DNA from: Gracilimonas sp017641085
GTDB lineage: Bacteria > Bacteroidota > Rhodothermia > Balneolales > Balneolaceae
Strand: one strand, 5' to 3'
Length of the DNA: 64,000 nt
NCBI RefSeq assembly: GCF_046115515.1
Contig: NZ_CP175953.1
Part shown: one piece after another, positions 50,239 to 57,923 of the stretch
How the letters are laid out: the number at the start of each line of letters is the position of its first letter
Position numbering within the stretch: position 1 is the stretch's first letter
Translations under genes and position numbers: made by a program
The notes under the pieces: generated by a model
Told to the model about the DNA's origin: nothing
The model's database searches: none
Seen by the model: the letters and a program-made list of their open reading frames with translations, nothing else

Positions 50239-51006
50239 TTAGTCGAAATCCCCGGTGTTGTAGCGTTCAGCTAATCTCTCTTCGTTAACCCTTTTGAACC
50301 CCGCCAGTGCTTCCCCGGAAAGTGAAGCAACCGTCATTTCCCTTTTACCCAAAGCGCCTTGTGAACGAGCAACGTTCCACCCGGCAGCGCACATGGCTCC
50401 CCGGGCTTTTGAAGCTGCGCAATATGTGGCGAGAACCGCTTCCTTTTTAGAGTATGAAGCCAGCCGTTCAAAGGCGTGGCGGGTCCAAAGTTCTTCATTT
50501 ACTTCGGGCGAAAAGGGGTCGTGAAAGATAAAATCGGCTTGCACATTCTCCGGAGAAAAATCCTCAAACTTTCCATAAAAGAGATTCAACGTTGCACTTA
50601 AGCCTGGCAATGGGTGAAGTTTATTCAGACCTGGTTTTAGTCCATCAAAAATGCCCGGTAGCAGATCATTGAGTTCAGGGTGTTTAAGATGTTCTTTGAA
50701 GTTGAACTCAGATGCGGTGCTCCGGTCAACCGGAAAAGCCTCCACCGACCAAAAAACTACGGGTATATTAAGTTCTTTCTGTTTAAGGATATCAAGCAAC
50801 AGCAGGAAACTGAGTCCGGTGCCAAATCCAATTTCTAAAATGGTTAATGAATCAGCTGTATCCAGGCATGAAAGCAATCCCGGTGTTTCAAAAAAAACAT
50901 GCAGGCTTTCTGATGCCGCTCCATTCGGGTTATGATAAAATTGTTCAAAACTATCTGAATAGAGAGTCGAAGAGCCGTCTTTGGTCTGGTGAACTGTAGG
51001 TGTCAT
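50239..51006 (-). CDS. mnmD: tRNA 5-methylaminomethyl-2-thiouridine methyltransferase MnmD
   Basis: Stand-alone MnmD (the methyltransferase half of E. coli MnmC) completes mnm5s2U34 of tRNAs. The opening TVHQTKDGSSTLYSDSFEQFYHNPNGAASESLHVF, the SAM-binding ILEIGFGTGLSFLLLL, and the C-terminal FHDPFSPEVNEELWTRHAFERLASY with ATYCAASKARGAMCAAGWNV match the family. The FAD-dependent MnmC-C domain is absent, as in many Bacteroidota. It converges on engB. The start ATG at 51006 fits. Confidence 0.93.
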   Translation of the reverse strand: MTPTVHQTKDGSSTLYSDSFEQFYHNPNGAASESLHVFFETPGLLSCLDTADSLTILEIGFGTGLSFLLLLDILKQKELNIPVVFWSVEAFPVDRSTASEFNFKEHLKHPELNDLLPGIFDGLKPGLNKLHPLPGLSATLNLFYGKFEDFSPENVQADFIFHDPFSPEVNEELWTRHAFERLASYSKKEAVLATYCAASKARGAMCAAGWNVARSQGALGKREMTVASLSGEALAGFKRVNEERLAERYNTGDFD

Positions 51007-51057
51007 AACTCCAAAGATAACGCATCAGCCATCATATAGAAAACAGGCTGAAGGATC

Positions 51058-52314
51058 TCAGTTTGATTGCTTTAGAATCACTTTTCCATAACTGGTTTTT
51101 GCAGAAATGGAGTTTACCCCGGATCCGATCTTACCGTTGGCAGATCCTGAGGATTGTGTTCCTGTAAAATTGAGAGTGTTATCGATCTCTACCTTGTTCC
51201 CGGATAAATCAAACCTAGCATTGGTTGATGGAGGAACAAGGATAGATATGGTGCCGGCACCGGTGTTTGCCTGTGATGAATTTTGAAGATCCACAAAGTG
51301 AAGCTCAATATTACCGCCATTTGTCTGTGCCCGTACAGAACCGGATAGTTCTTCAGCTACTAAATTTCCGCCGGAAGTTTTCATTAATACAGAACCGACA
51401 ATATTCTGAGCCTTTATATGTCCGCCAAGAGAGCTTAAGTGAAGTTTCCCTTCTGAATTGTTTACCGTGATATGCCCTCCGCTGGTTTTGGCACTTATAT
51501 CTCCTGTTACATTTGTAAGATTAATGTGCCCGCCCCTGGTCTCATACACTTGTTCTCCGGTTACATTATCTGAGGTTATATGCCCGGCTTGTGTTATGGA
51601 AGAAACCTTCATGGTTTCCGGGATAATCAATGTGGCCTGTAAATGAATGTTCTGATCTTTCGATAAAGCTCTTAGGCTGCTGATTTCAAAGTTCGCACTG
51701 CCTGAGTTAATGTTAGATGAAGTGTTAATCCTCGACTCAAGGTCTGCCTTGGTTGAAACTTGTCCTGAAGCTTCAATAGTAAATTTAATCTGATTGCCCT
51801 GACCGCCTTTAATTGTGACAGAGCCAAAGGGAAGTTTAATATTGGTAAGCTTTACGTTTGAAGCATCATACTCTTTCACATAAGCAAAAACACCGGGTGA
51901 AACTACCATCCAGTTTCCAGGGCTTGCCGCCATTTCTTTGTTAATGGATACAATTCCCTCTTCACGATTTATATCAACATTGATGCCTTCCTGCTCCAGT
52001 TCTTCCAGGGCTTGGTTGATCTCAGCTTCAATCTCTTCCTGAATTTCGACAGGCAAGAAATTGGTGATATTCTTGAGGTTTTTGAGATTCTTCAGGTTCT
52101 CGAGGTTCTTCAGATTCTCTAAATTTTCAAGATTCTCGAGTTTCTTAAGTTCAACTACATGCAGCTTTTCACCATCTATGTTTATGCGAATGCTATCGCT
52201 TGCAAAGGCTGTTCGTTTGGACTTTTCAGGTTCAGAGTGCTGCCCTACGATGTATAAGGCAATACCTACAAAAAAAAGGCCGGCTAATATTATTTCCCAG
52301 GATGTTCTCTTCAT
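51058..52314 (-). CDS. DUF4097-type beta-repeat protein with LEN repeat linker
   Basis: N-terminal membrane anchor (SWEIILAGLFFVGIALYIVGQ) followed by an unusual low-complexity stretch of about 27 residues built from three-residue units (LENLENLENLKNLENLKN), encoded by a 9-bp repeat near 52065-52150. The main domain is DUF4097-like beta-helix (VSSITQAGHITSDNVTGEQVYETRGGHINLTNVTGDISAKTSGGHITVNNSEGKL), with 10-14-residue repeats ending in GGHI. Probably a surface or periplasmic scaffold. Role unknown. Confidence 0.8.
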   Translation of the reverse strand: MKRTSWEIILAGLFFVGIALYIVGQHSEPEKSKRTAFASDSIRINIDGEKLHVVELKKLENLENLENLKNLENLKNLKNLKNITNFLPVEIQEEIEAEINQALEELEQEGINVDINREEGIVSINKEMAASPGNWMVVSPGVFAYVKEYDASNVKLTNIKLPFGSVTIKGGQGNQIKFTIEASGQVSTKADLESRINTSSNINSGSANFEISSLRALSKDQNIHLQATLIIPETMKVSSITQAGHITSDNVTGEQVYETRGGHINLTNVTGDISAKTSGGHITVNNSEGKLHLSSLGGHIKAQNIVGSVLMKTSGGNLVAEELSGSVRAQTNGGNIELHFVDLQNSSQANTGAGTISILVPPSTNARFDLSGNKVEIDNTLNFTGTQSSGSANGKIGSGVNSISAKTSYGKVILKQSN

Positions 52315-52424
52315 GTGTCCTTCTGTTTTTATGACCTGTCAAGGTACGATTCGCTGCTGTAAAGGTTACGTTGAATCAGATAATATCCTTATCATCAGCT
52401 AACGTTTGAATTCAAAGAATACGC

Positions 52425-53609
52425 ATGCATTCCCAAATTAAACAACTCACTGATAAATATATTCAGTACGCGGTCGAAACGCGCAGATATTTACACCGAC
52501 ATCCGGAGGTCAGTTATAAGGAATTTGAAACCACAAAGTTCATTAAATCTGAGTTGGAGAAAACCGGCATTCCGTTTGAAACTCCCCTTGAAACAGGTTG
52601 CGTGGGGATAATAGAAGGGGGTAGAAAATCAGACCGTGTGATTGCTCTTCGGGCAGATATTGATGCGCTGGCCATGGAGGAAAATGGGGAAGCAAAAAAA
52701 GATTTTATATCCCAAAATCCGGGAGCAGCACACTGTTGCGGTCACGACGCTCACACTTCCAACTTACTGACAGCTGCTAAAATTTTGAAGGAGCTTCAGG
52801 CTGAAATTGAAGGAAAAGTACTGCTTGTATTTCAACCGGGGGAGGAGAAGCTGCCCGGAGGTGGGAGGCTTTTAAGTGAAACCGGTTTCCTTCAAGATCA
52901 GGGAGTGCAGGCCATCTATGGTTTACATACTTCTCCAATGCACAAGCCCGGGACTATAGCAACCAAGGTTGGCCCGTTGATGGCAGCACCCGATGAATTC
53001 GAAGTTGAAATTATAGGTAAAGGCGGGCATGCAGCCCGGGCACACGAAGCGATTGACCCGGTGGTTTTATCCGCCCAATATATCAACGCGGTTCAAACCA
53101 TAGCCAGCCGAAGCGTGGACCCAACCGAACCGGTAGTGGTAACGGTAGGTAGAGTTGAGGGGGGAACGGCCCATAACATTATCCCCGAGAAAGTAAAACT
53201 TTGGGGAACAGCCAGAACGCTGACGGTTGAAACTGCAGACTTAGTTCATAACCGATTGGAAGCGTTGGTAAAAGGAATCACGGAATCGGCCGGGGGTAGC
53301 TACAAGTTTCAATTGAACAAAGGATATCCGCCGGTGATAAATACAGAGAAAGAAGCCCGAACTGTACTTGAGACTATGTCCGGTTTGTTTGGTGAAGAAT
53401 CGGCTATAGAATTAAAACGGCCCATCATGGCCGGAGAAGATTTTGCATTCTATCAGGAGCATTTCCCCGGAGCGTTCTTTTTTGTGGGAAGTGGAAGCGA
53501 AGAATCCGATTCCAAATATCCATGGCATCATCCAAAATATAATGTTGATGACCGGTTTTTTGAGGTTGCAACTCCACTCATGGCTTCTTTAGTTTTTACC
53601 CACAAATGA
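52425..53609 (+). CDS. M20 family amidohydrolase
   Basis: A 394-residue metallo-amidohydrolase of the M20/IAA-amino-acid hydrolase subfamily. Metal-binding blocks are HCCGHDAHTSNLLTAAKIL, FQPGEEKLPGGGRLL and MAGEDFAFY. The dimerisation domain is EVEIIGKGGHAARAHEAIDPV and the opening RRYLHRHPEVSYKEFET is typical. The family removes acyl groups from N-acyl amino acids; the exact substrate cannot be read. It overlaps the next gene by 4 bases, so both are coupled. Confidence 0.92.
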   Translation: MHSQIKQLTDKYIQYAVETRRYLHRHPEVSYKEFETTKFIKSELEKTGIPFETPLETGCVGIIEGGRKSDRVIALRADIDALAMEENGEAKKDFISQNPGAAHCCGHDAHTSNLLTAAKILKELQAEIEGKVLLVFQPGEEKLPGGGRLLSETGFLQDQGVQAIYGLHTSPMHKPGTIATKVGPLMAAPDEFEVEIIGKGGHAARAHEAIDPVVLSAQYINAVQTIASRSVDPTEPVVVTVGRVEGGTAHNIIPEKVKLWGTARTLTVETADLVHNRLEALVKGITESAGGSYKFQLNKGYPPVINTEKEARTVLETMSGLFGEESAIELKRPIMAGEDFAFYQEHFPGAFFFVGSGSEESDSKYPWHHPKYNVDDRFFEVATPLMASLVFTHK

Positions 53610-54712
53610 TACAGGCAGAACGATCTTATTGGGAATCCGAACTATATGGCCGGAAGTTCGACTTAATTGTGCTGGGTGCCGGCCTGACGGGACAGTCTAT
53701 CGCTCATTTCTTTAAAAAAAATAACCCGGCCAAAAAAGTGCTGGTAGTGGATCGTGGATTCTATCCCATCGGCGCCAGTACCAGAAATGCCGGTTTCGCA
53801 TGCTTCGGTTCGGTGACCGAACACATGGCTGACATGGAGATTGAGGAAGAGAGTAAGATTATCGACCGCATCCGGAGAAGAATACATGGATTGGGATTAC
53901 TGCGCCAGACTCTGGGTGATAAAAACATTGGTTACCGGGAACCCGGGGCTTATGAAATTTTCACTGATGCCCGGGTTTATGAACAGGCTTTAGAGCATCT
54001 CGATATTTGTAACCGGTGGCTGAGGGAAGCGGCCGGATTAGAGGAGGTCTATCAAAAGTGCGAGCATAATGGATTTCCGGCAATTAGTATAAAACAGGAA
54101 GGTTGTCTGCACCCCGGTAAAATGATGCGGACTCTTTATGAAAAGAATCTGGCAGCGGGTGTTGAATTCAGGTGGCAGTCGCAGGCAGAAAGTATGGATC
54201 AGGACAATGGAGTGCTGATTTTGGAAAATGGAATTGAGCTTAAAGGCGAGCAGCTGGCTGTAGCTACTAACTCATTCACATCAACCCTTCTCGATGATAT
54301 TGATATAAAGCCCGGCCGTGGATTCGTGTTTGTGACAAAACCCATATCGGATCTACAGTGGAAAGGCACTTATCACTTTGACTGTGGCTACTATTATTTC
54401 CGGGGAGTGGAAGGGGATCGGTTTCTCCTCGGGGGAGCCCGAAGTTTAGACATTGATGTTGAAACAACAACTGAGTTTGGGACGAACCAAAAAATAAAAA
54501 AAAGCCTTATATCATTCGCAAACGATGTTTTAAGGCTTCCCGAGGGTTGGGAGATTGATACGGAATGGTCGGGAATTATGGGTTTCACGAGCACCAAAAG
54601 CCCAATGTTACAGCGCATCAATGGTAAGACATTGGTGGTAGCCGGCCTCAGTGGAATGGGAGTGGCTTTAGGTATGCAGCTGGGCAAAGAAGCCGCAGAA
54701 GTGATGAAGTGA
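53606..54712 (+). CDS. FAD-dependent oxidoreductase (DAO family)
   Basis: A DadA/glycine oxidase-like flavoprotein. The FAD-binding fold is FDLIVLGAGLTGQSIAHFFKKN, and the family block RNAGFACFGSVTEH follows. C-terminal region is GKTLVVAGLSGMGVALGMQLGKEAAE. Length 368 is typical. Downstream of an amidohydrolase with a 4-base overlap, so it may oxidise the amine or amino acid released by the hydrolase; that link is inferred. Confidence 0.88.
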   Translation: MIQAERSYWESELYGRKFDLIVLGAGLTGQSIAHFFKKNNPAKKVLVVDRGFYPIGASTRNAGFACFGSVTEHMADMEIEEESKIIDRIRRRIHGLGLLRQTLGDKNIGYREPGAYEIFTDARVYEQALEHLDICNRWLREAAGLEEVYQKCEHNGFPAISIKQEGCLHPGKMMRTLYEKNLAAGVEFRWQSQAESMDQDNGVLILENGIELKGEQLAVATNSFTSTLLDDIDIKPGRGFVFVTKPISDLQWKGTYHFDCGYYYFRGVEGDRFLLGGARSLDIDVETTTEFGTNQKIKKSLISFANDVLRLPEGWEIDTEWSGIMGFTSTKSPMLQRINGKTLVVAGLSGMGVALGMQLGKEAAEVMK

Positions 54713-54746
54713 CCAAAAAAATATCACTATATCACCCCATCACTAT

Positions 54747-56081
54747 TCACTTCGTTTTAGCCGTCATGATATCTTTCCATTCTGTGGTATATCTTTTACT
54801 CAGATAATTTTGATTCATTTTCCAATTTGCCTCTTCGCTGTTTTTTCGATGTTGCCCCGTTGCGGCAAAGGCAGCGGTGTTCCTGCCGTGGCGTGTGTTA
54901 ATCTGATCTATGCAATTCATTAAGTGAAACTGCTTTTGCGTATATAATTCGGGATCAAATAAGTCCATTTGTACTTCGCTGTGGGGTACAATCCCGGTTA
55001 ACATTACCGCTGCTTTTTTGTACTTGGTGTCCGGTTCGAATACCGATTTTGAAATGGCCATTCCGGCTTGAATCATAGTTGGGGTGTGAGCGGTAGGAAC
55101 CTGGAAAAAGTGGCCGCCACCATATTTATACTTACCCTTCAGGTTGTCGTAGCGGTCTCCAATCAGTGTAACATGCATGCAGGATGCCACGCTTTTCTGG
55201 GCACGCAGCTTTTCACCGGCACGACTTATGTACGTGGCTACCGCTTCCTGAATGGGTTCCAGGTTGTACAGGGGCTTCCCAAACATGCGGGAGGTAAGAA
55301 TGCCTTTACGGGAATCGAGAGCATCACTTAGTTTCATGCAGGGGAGTCCGTTGAGCTCCAGCACCGTTCGGAGTCCCGTCACATTCAGGTGCTTTCGGAC
55401 CCATCGTTTATAATCGACTTTCTGTTTAAGATCGTAGGCGGTCTTTACGTCAAACCGGTTTAAGCGGATCGTGAGTCCATGCCCGATTCCCCACACTTTT
55501 TGCAACGGCATGTTTTTCAGGATTTGATCTGCGACGGGGTTATCACATAAGCTCAGAACACCATTATAAACGGCATTTCTCTTCGCTGTTTCATTAGCGA
55601 TTTTGGCCAGTGTTTTACTCGGGGCAATACCTACGGAAACCGGAATTCCCGTCCACCGATAAACAGTTTCCTTAATGTGACGCCCATACTCCTCTAAATC
55701 AGAAAAGGTGTTGGTGGAAACTTCCGCAAATGCTTCATCAATACTGTACACCTCAATATCGTGTGTGAGGTGTCGCAAGGTTTCCATGACCCGGTTCGAC
55801 ATATCTCCATACAGTGGATAGTTCGAAGAACGGACGGTCACATTCTTTTCCCTGAAATATGTACGGTACTTAAATTCCGGTGCCCCCATCGGGATGTCGA
55901 GGGCTTTAGCCTCCTCGGATCGGGCAATTACGCAGCCGTCATTATTGGAGAGTATTACAATCGGCTTACCTTCCAGAGAAGGGTTGAACGCGCGTTCGCA
56001 CGAGGCATAAAAGTTATTACAGTCAATCATTGCATAAGCAATGGAGCTTCGGTTATTGAAATTCTCGAGGTTCAGGATCAT
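54747..56081 (-). CDS. umuC: Y-family DNA polymerase V catalytic subunit-like (UmuC)
   Basis: Error-prone translesion polymerase. The catalytic palm has AYAMIDCNNFYASCERAFNPSLEGKPIVILSNNDGCVIARSEEAK and YSIDEAFAEV, giving the metal-binding Asp and Asp-Glu. The helix-hairpin-helix and little-finger regions follow (VWGIGHGLTIRLNRFDVKTAYDLK; MHVTLIGDRYDNLKGKYKYGGGHFFQVPTAHT), and the C-terminus is of the UmuC DUF4113 type (HLMNCIDQINTRHGRNTAAFAATG). All looks active at 444 residues. The start overlaps the UmuD stop by 4 bases. Confidence 0.95.
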   Translation of the reverse strand: MILNLENFNNRSSIAYAMIDCNNFYASCERAFNPSLEGKPIVILSNNDGCVIARSEEAKALDIPMGAPEFKYRTYFREKNVTVRSSNYPLYGDMSNRVMETLRHLTHDIEVYSIDEAFAEVSTNTFSDLEEYGRHIKETVYRWTGIPVSVGIAPSKTLAKIANETAKRNAVYNGVLSLCDNPVADQILKNMPLQKVWGIGHGLTIRLNRFDVKTAYDLKQKVDYKRWVRKHLNVTGLRTVLELNGLPCMKLSDALDSRKGILTSRMFGKPLYNLEPIQEAVATYISRAGEKLRAQKSVASCMHVTLIGDRYDNLKGKYKYGGGHFFQVPTAHTPTMIQAGMAISKSVFEPDTKYKKAAVMLTGIVPHSEVQMDLFDPELYTQKQFHLMNCIDQINTRHGRNTAAFAATGQHRKNSEEANWKMNQNYLSKRYTTEWKDIMTAKTK

Positions 56082-56518
56082 ACTTCATAACGGTGAATGA
56101 CGTGAGTGATTACTCCCCAAATGAGCCAGTTGGTATCGGGGTGAATGGTGATCGGTTCAAACCGGGAATCATCAGAAATTAAAAATAGCCGCGACCCTCT
56201 CTTAACCAGCCTTCTGATTACGGGCTCCTCTTCGATCGCGGCTATCACAATATTTCCATCTGATGGATGTACGGATCGGTCCACCACAAGGATGTCTCCA
56301 TCCTGCACCCCCGATGCCTTCATCGCGTTTCCTTCAGCTCGCACATAAAACGTGGCGGCAGGGCGATGCACAATCAATTCTTCCAGGTCCAGCGGTTTTT
56401 GGAGATGATCGGCCGCCGGAGATACAAATCCGGTCTCCGCTTTTTGCGAAAGTTTTACCTCGTTTCGCTGTTTTTTGGCCGACCCTCCCTGGTAAATTTT
56501 TAGTCCCTCCATACGCAC
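56078..56518 (-). CDS. umuD: UmuD-like S24 protein with inactivated catalytic dyad
   Basis: A 146-residue UmuD homologue. GFVSPAADHLQKPLDLEELIVHRPAATFYVRAEGNAM aligns with E. coli UmuD from the cleavage site to the catalytic Ser, but the catalytic Ser60 of GDSM is Ala65 here (GNAM) and the catalytic Lys97 is Arg102 (PVIRRLVK). The cleavage site Cys24-Gly25 is Thr29-Gly30. UmuD in the family is cut by self-cleavage to UmuD', the form that activates UmuC; this protein should not self-cleave. Its fold and the fusion to umuC by overlap are otherwise normal. It may act uncleaved or be cut by another protease. Confidence 0.9.
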   Translation of the reverse strand: MRMEGLKIYQGGSAKKQRNEVKLSQKAETGFVSPAADHLQKPLDLEELIVHRPAATFYVRAEGNAMKASGVQDGDILVVDRSVHPSDGNIVIAAIEEEPVIRRLVKRGSRLFLISDDSRFEPITIHPDTNWLIWGVITHVIHRYEV

Positions 56519-56528
56519 CTCTTTGCTT

Positions 56529-56557
56529 ACATATATTATATGTGTAAAATATGTGTA
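56529..56557. promoter_or_regulatory. Candidate operator upstream of umuDC
   Basis: Perfect palindrome ACATATA-T-TATATGT at 56529-56543, and a direct repeat ATGTGTA (56540-56546 and 56551-56557). It covers the promoter region of the minus-strand umuDC operon and might be an SOS-type site. The LexA box of this lineage is not known to me. Confidence 0.4.
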
Positions 56558-56645
56558 TCACTGGAAAGAGTAAACTATTATCTCAAAAATTTAGTTTGCT
56601 AATCGGAAATCAGGATACAATATTAGCGTAAATCAAAAGGGCAGT

Positions 56646-57113
56646 ATGGATTGGCTTTACTTAATCGGATTTATAGGCGTGGGTTTCGCGGGGATGGAAA
56701 TTGTTTCGTATTGTGTGCACCGGTGGTTATTTCACGGGATTCTATGGAACATTCACGAGTCGCATCACAAACCGAACCATGGATTGTTTGAACTGAATGA
56801 CATTTTTTCGCTGTTTTTTGCCGGTGTTTCCATTTGGTTGATGGTAGATGGGTCCACCACTATGTTTACGTCGCCGGCATTCGGGATTGGGGCAGGTGTT
56901 GCGGTTTACGGAGTGTTGTATTTTATCATTCACGACCTCTTTGCTCATAAAAGATTTGTGCCCTTCAGCAGTGATAATAAAATTATGAAGCTGATCCGGC
57001 GGGCTCACCAAAGGCACCATCAGGATGTGGGCAAAGAGGGGCATGAGCCGTATGGACTGTTTCTCTTTCCTTATGATGAATACCCGGAGCGGAAGCGCAA
57101 GTTTGACCGGTAA
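56646..57113 (+). CDS. Beta-carotene hydroxylase-like (CrtZ) membrane enzyme
   Basis: A 155-residue fatty acid hydroxylase superfamily protein with the His-box pattern of di-iron carotenoid hydroxylases: HRWLFHG, HESHHKPNHGLFELND, HDLFAHKRF and RAHQRHHQD. Four hydrophobic segments. It probably hydroxylates beta-carotene rings (zeaxanthin synthesis). No other carotenoid gene is in the window; the pathway is inferred from family. It is divergent from umuDC across 127 bases. Confidence 0.9.
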   Translation: MDWLYLIGFIGVGFAGMEIVSYCVHRWLFHGILWNIHESHHKPNHGLFELNDIFSLFFAGVSIWLMVDGSTTMFTSPAFGIGAGVAVYGVLYFIIHDLFAHKRFVPFSSDNKIMKLIRRAHQRHHQDVGKEGHEPYGLFLFPYDEYPERKRKFDR

Positions 57114-57238
57114 TGAACATTAGAATTCCCCAGGGCTGAACCCCATAATTGTAACGGAAAAGATCTGTATAACAATGATGTGCCGGATTTAATGCACCAT
57201 GTATTCCGGTTCACAAGCCCGCCGTTTATGGCTGCGGC

Positions 57239-57814
57239 TTAACCTACAGTAAACTGCTCTTTCAAGGCTTTCATCTGCTTAAAATGTCTGCGTTGGTGGG
57301 CATCCTGAACGCCAAAGCAGGCTGTCAAAGACATGGGCACAAATTTGATAATAGGATTGCGGGTTTTTATCCGGTCCAGATTTAGCTGTTCCAACTTGGC
57401 TTTTTTGATTAAGTGAATGAATTCGTCTTGAAGGGCAAGAAAATCAGACAGTACTTCTTCCCGATTAATCTCATCCACATTTTTCGGTTCAAAAGGTTTA
57501 ACGGTAGGGACTGCACGGTTGTATTGAGGACTTACAATATGTATAAACCACCGAAAGAGGAAGTTGGGGGCAAAGGGCTCACCGCCTTTCGCTAAATCTT
57601 CATCCGGCCTGTTGAGTCCTTTTTTGATTTGCGGCAAATATTCATTTCCGGCCTGTAATAGATGGTTCAATATTTCGCCCATGCACCATTTATCTTCATT
57701 CGGCTTGCGTAGAAATACATCATTATCTACGCTTTGAACTAGATCTTCGGCCGTTATTTTTGCCTGTTCAAAAGCACCTGAAAAATAATCATAGGTGTAG
57801 GATGAGTTTTTCAT
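57239..57814 (-). CDS. DinB family protein
   Basis: A 191-residue four-helix DinB/YfiT-like protein. The family metal-binding helix is WCMGEILNHLLQAGNEYLPQI, with a His, and the C-terminal block HQRRHFKQMKALKEQF supplies further His residues. The DinB superfamily includes thiol-dependent transferases (bacillithiol, mycothiol); the substrate here is unknown. It stands alone between crtZ-like and the S9 peptidase. Confidence 0.85.
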   Translation of the reverse strand: MKNSSYTYDYFSGAFEQAKITAEDLVQSVDNDVFLRKPNEDKWCMGEILNHLLQAGNEYLPQIKKGLNRPDEDLAKGGEPFAPNFLFRWFIHIVSPQYNRAVPTVKPFEPKNVDEINREEVLSDFLALQDEFIHLIKKAKLEQLNLDRIKTRNPIIKFVPMSLTACFGVQDAHQRRHFKQMKALKEQFTVG

Positions 57815-57923
57815 ATCAGAAAAGTTATTGAGGTAAAAGATTCCAAAACAAACAGATTTAGGATTTCATCTGATGCCGGAATCCACTTTATTTGGAACAT
57901 CAATTTCATCAAAGTATAGAATC

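Noticed and set aside
52065..52150. CRISPR-like or minisatellite repeat
   Set aside because: The 9-bp period is in frame and codes for LEN/LKN units of the DUF4097 protein; no spacers are present.
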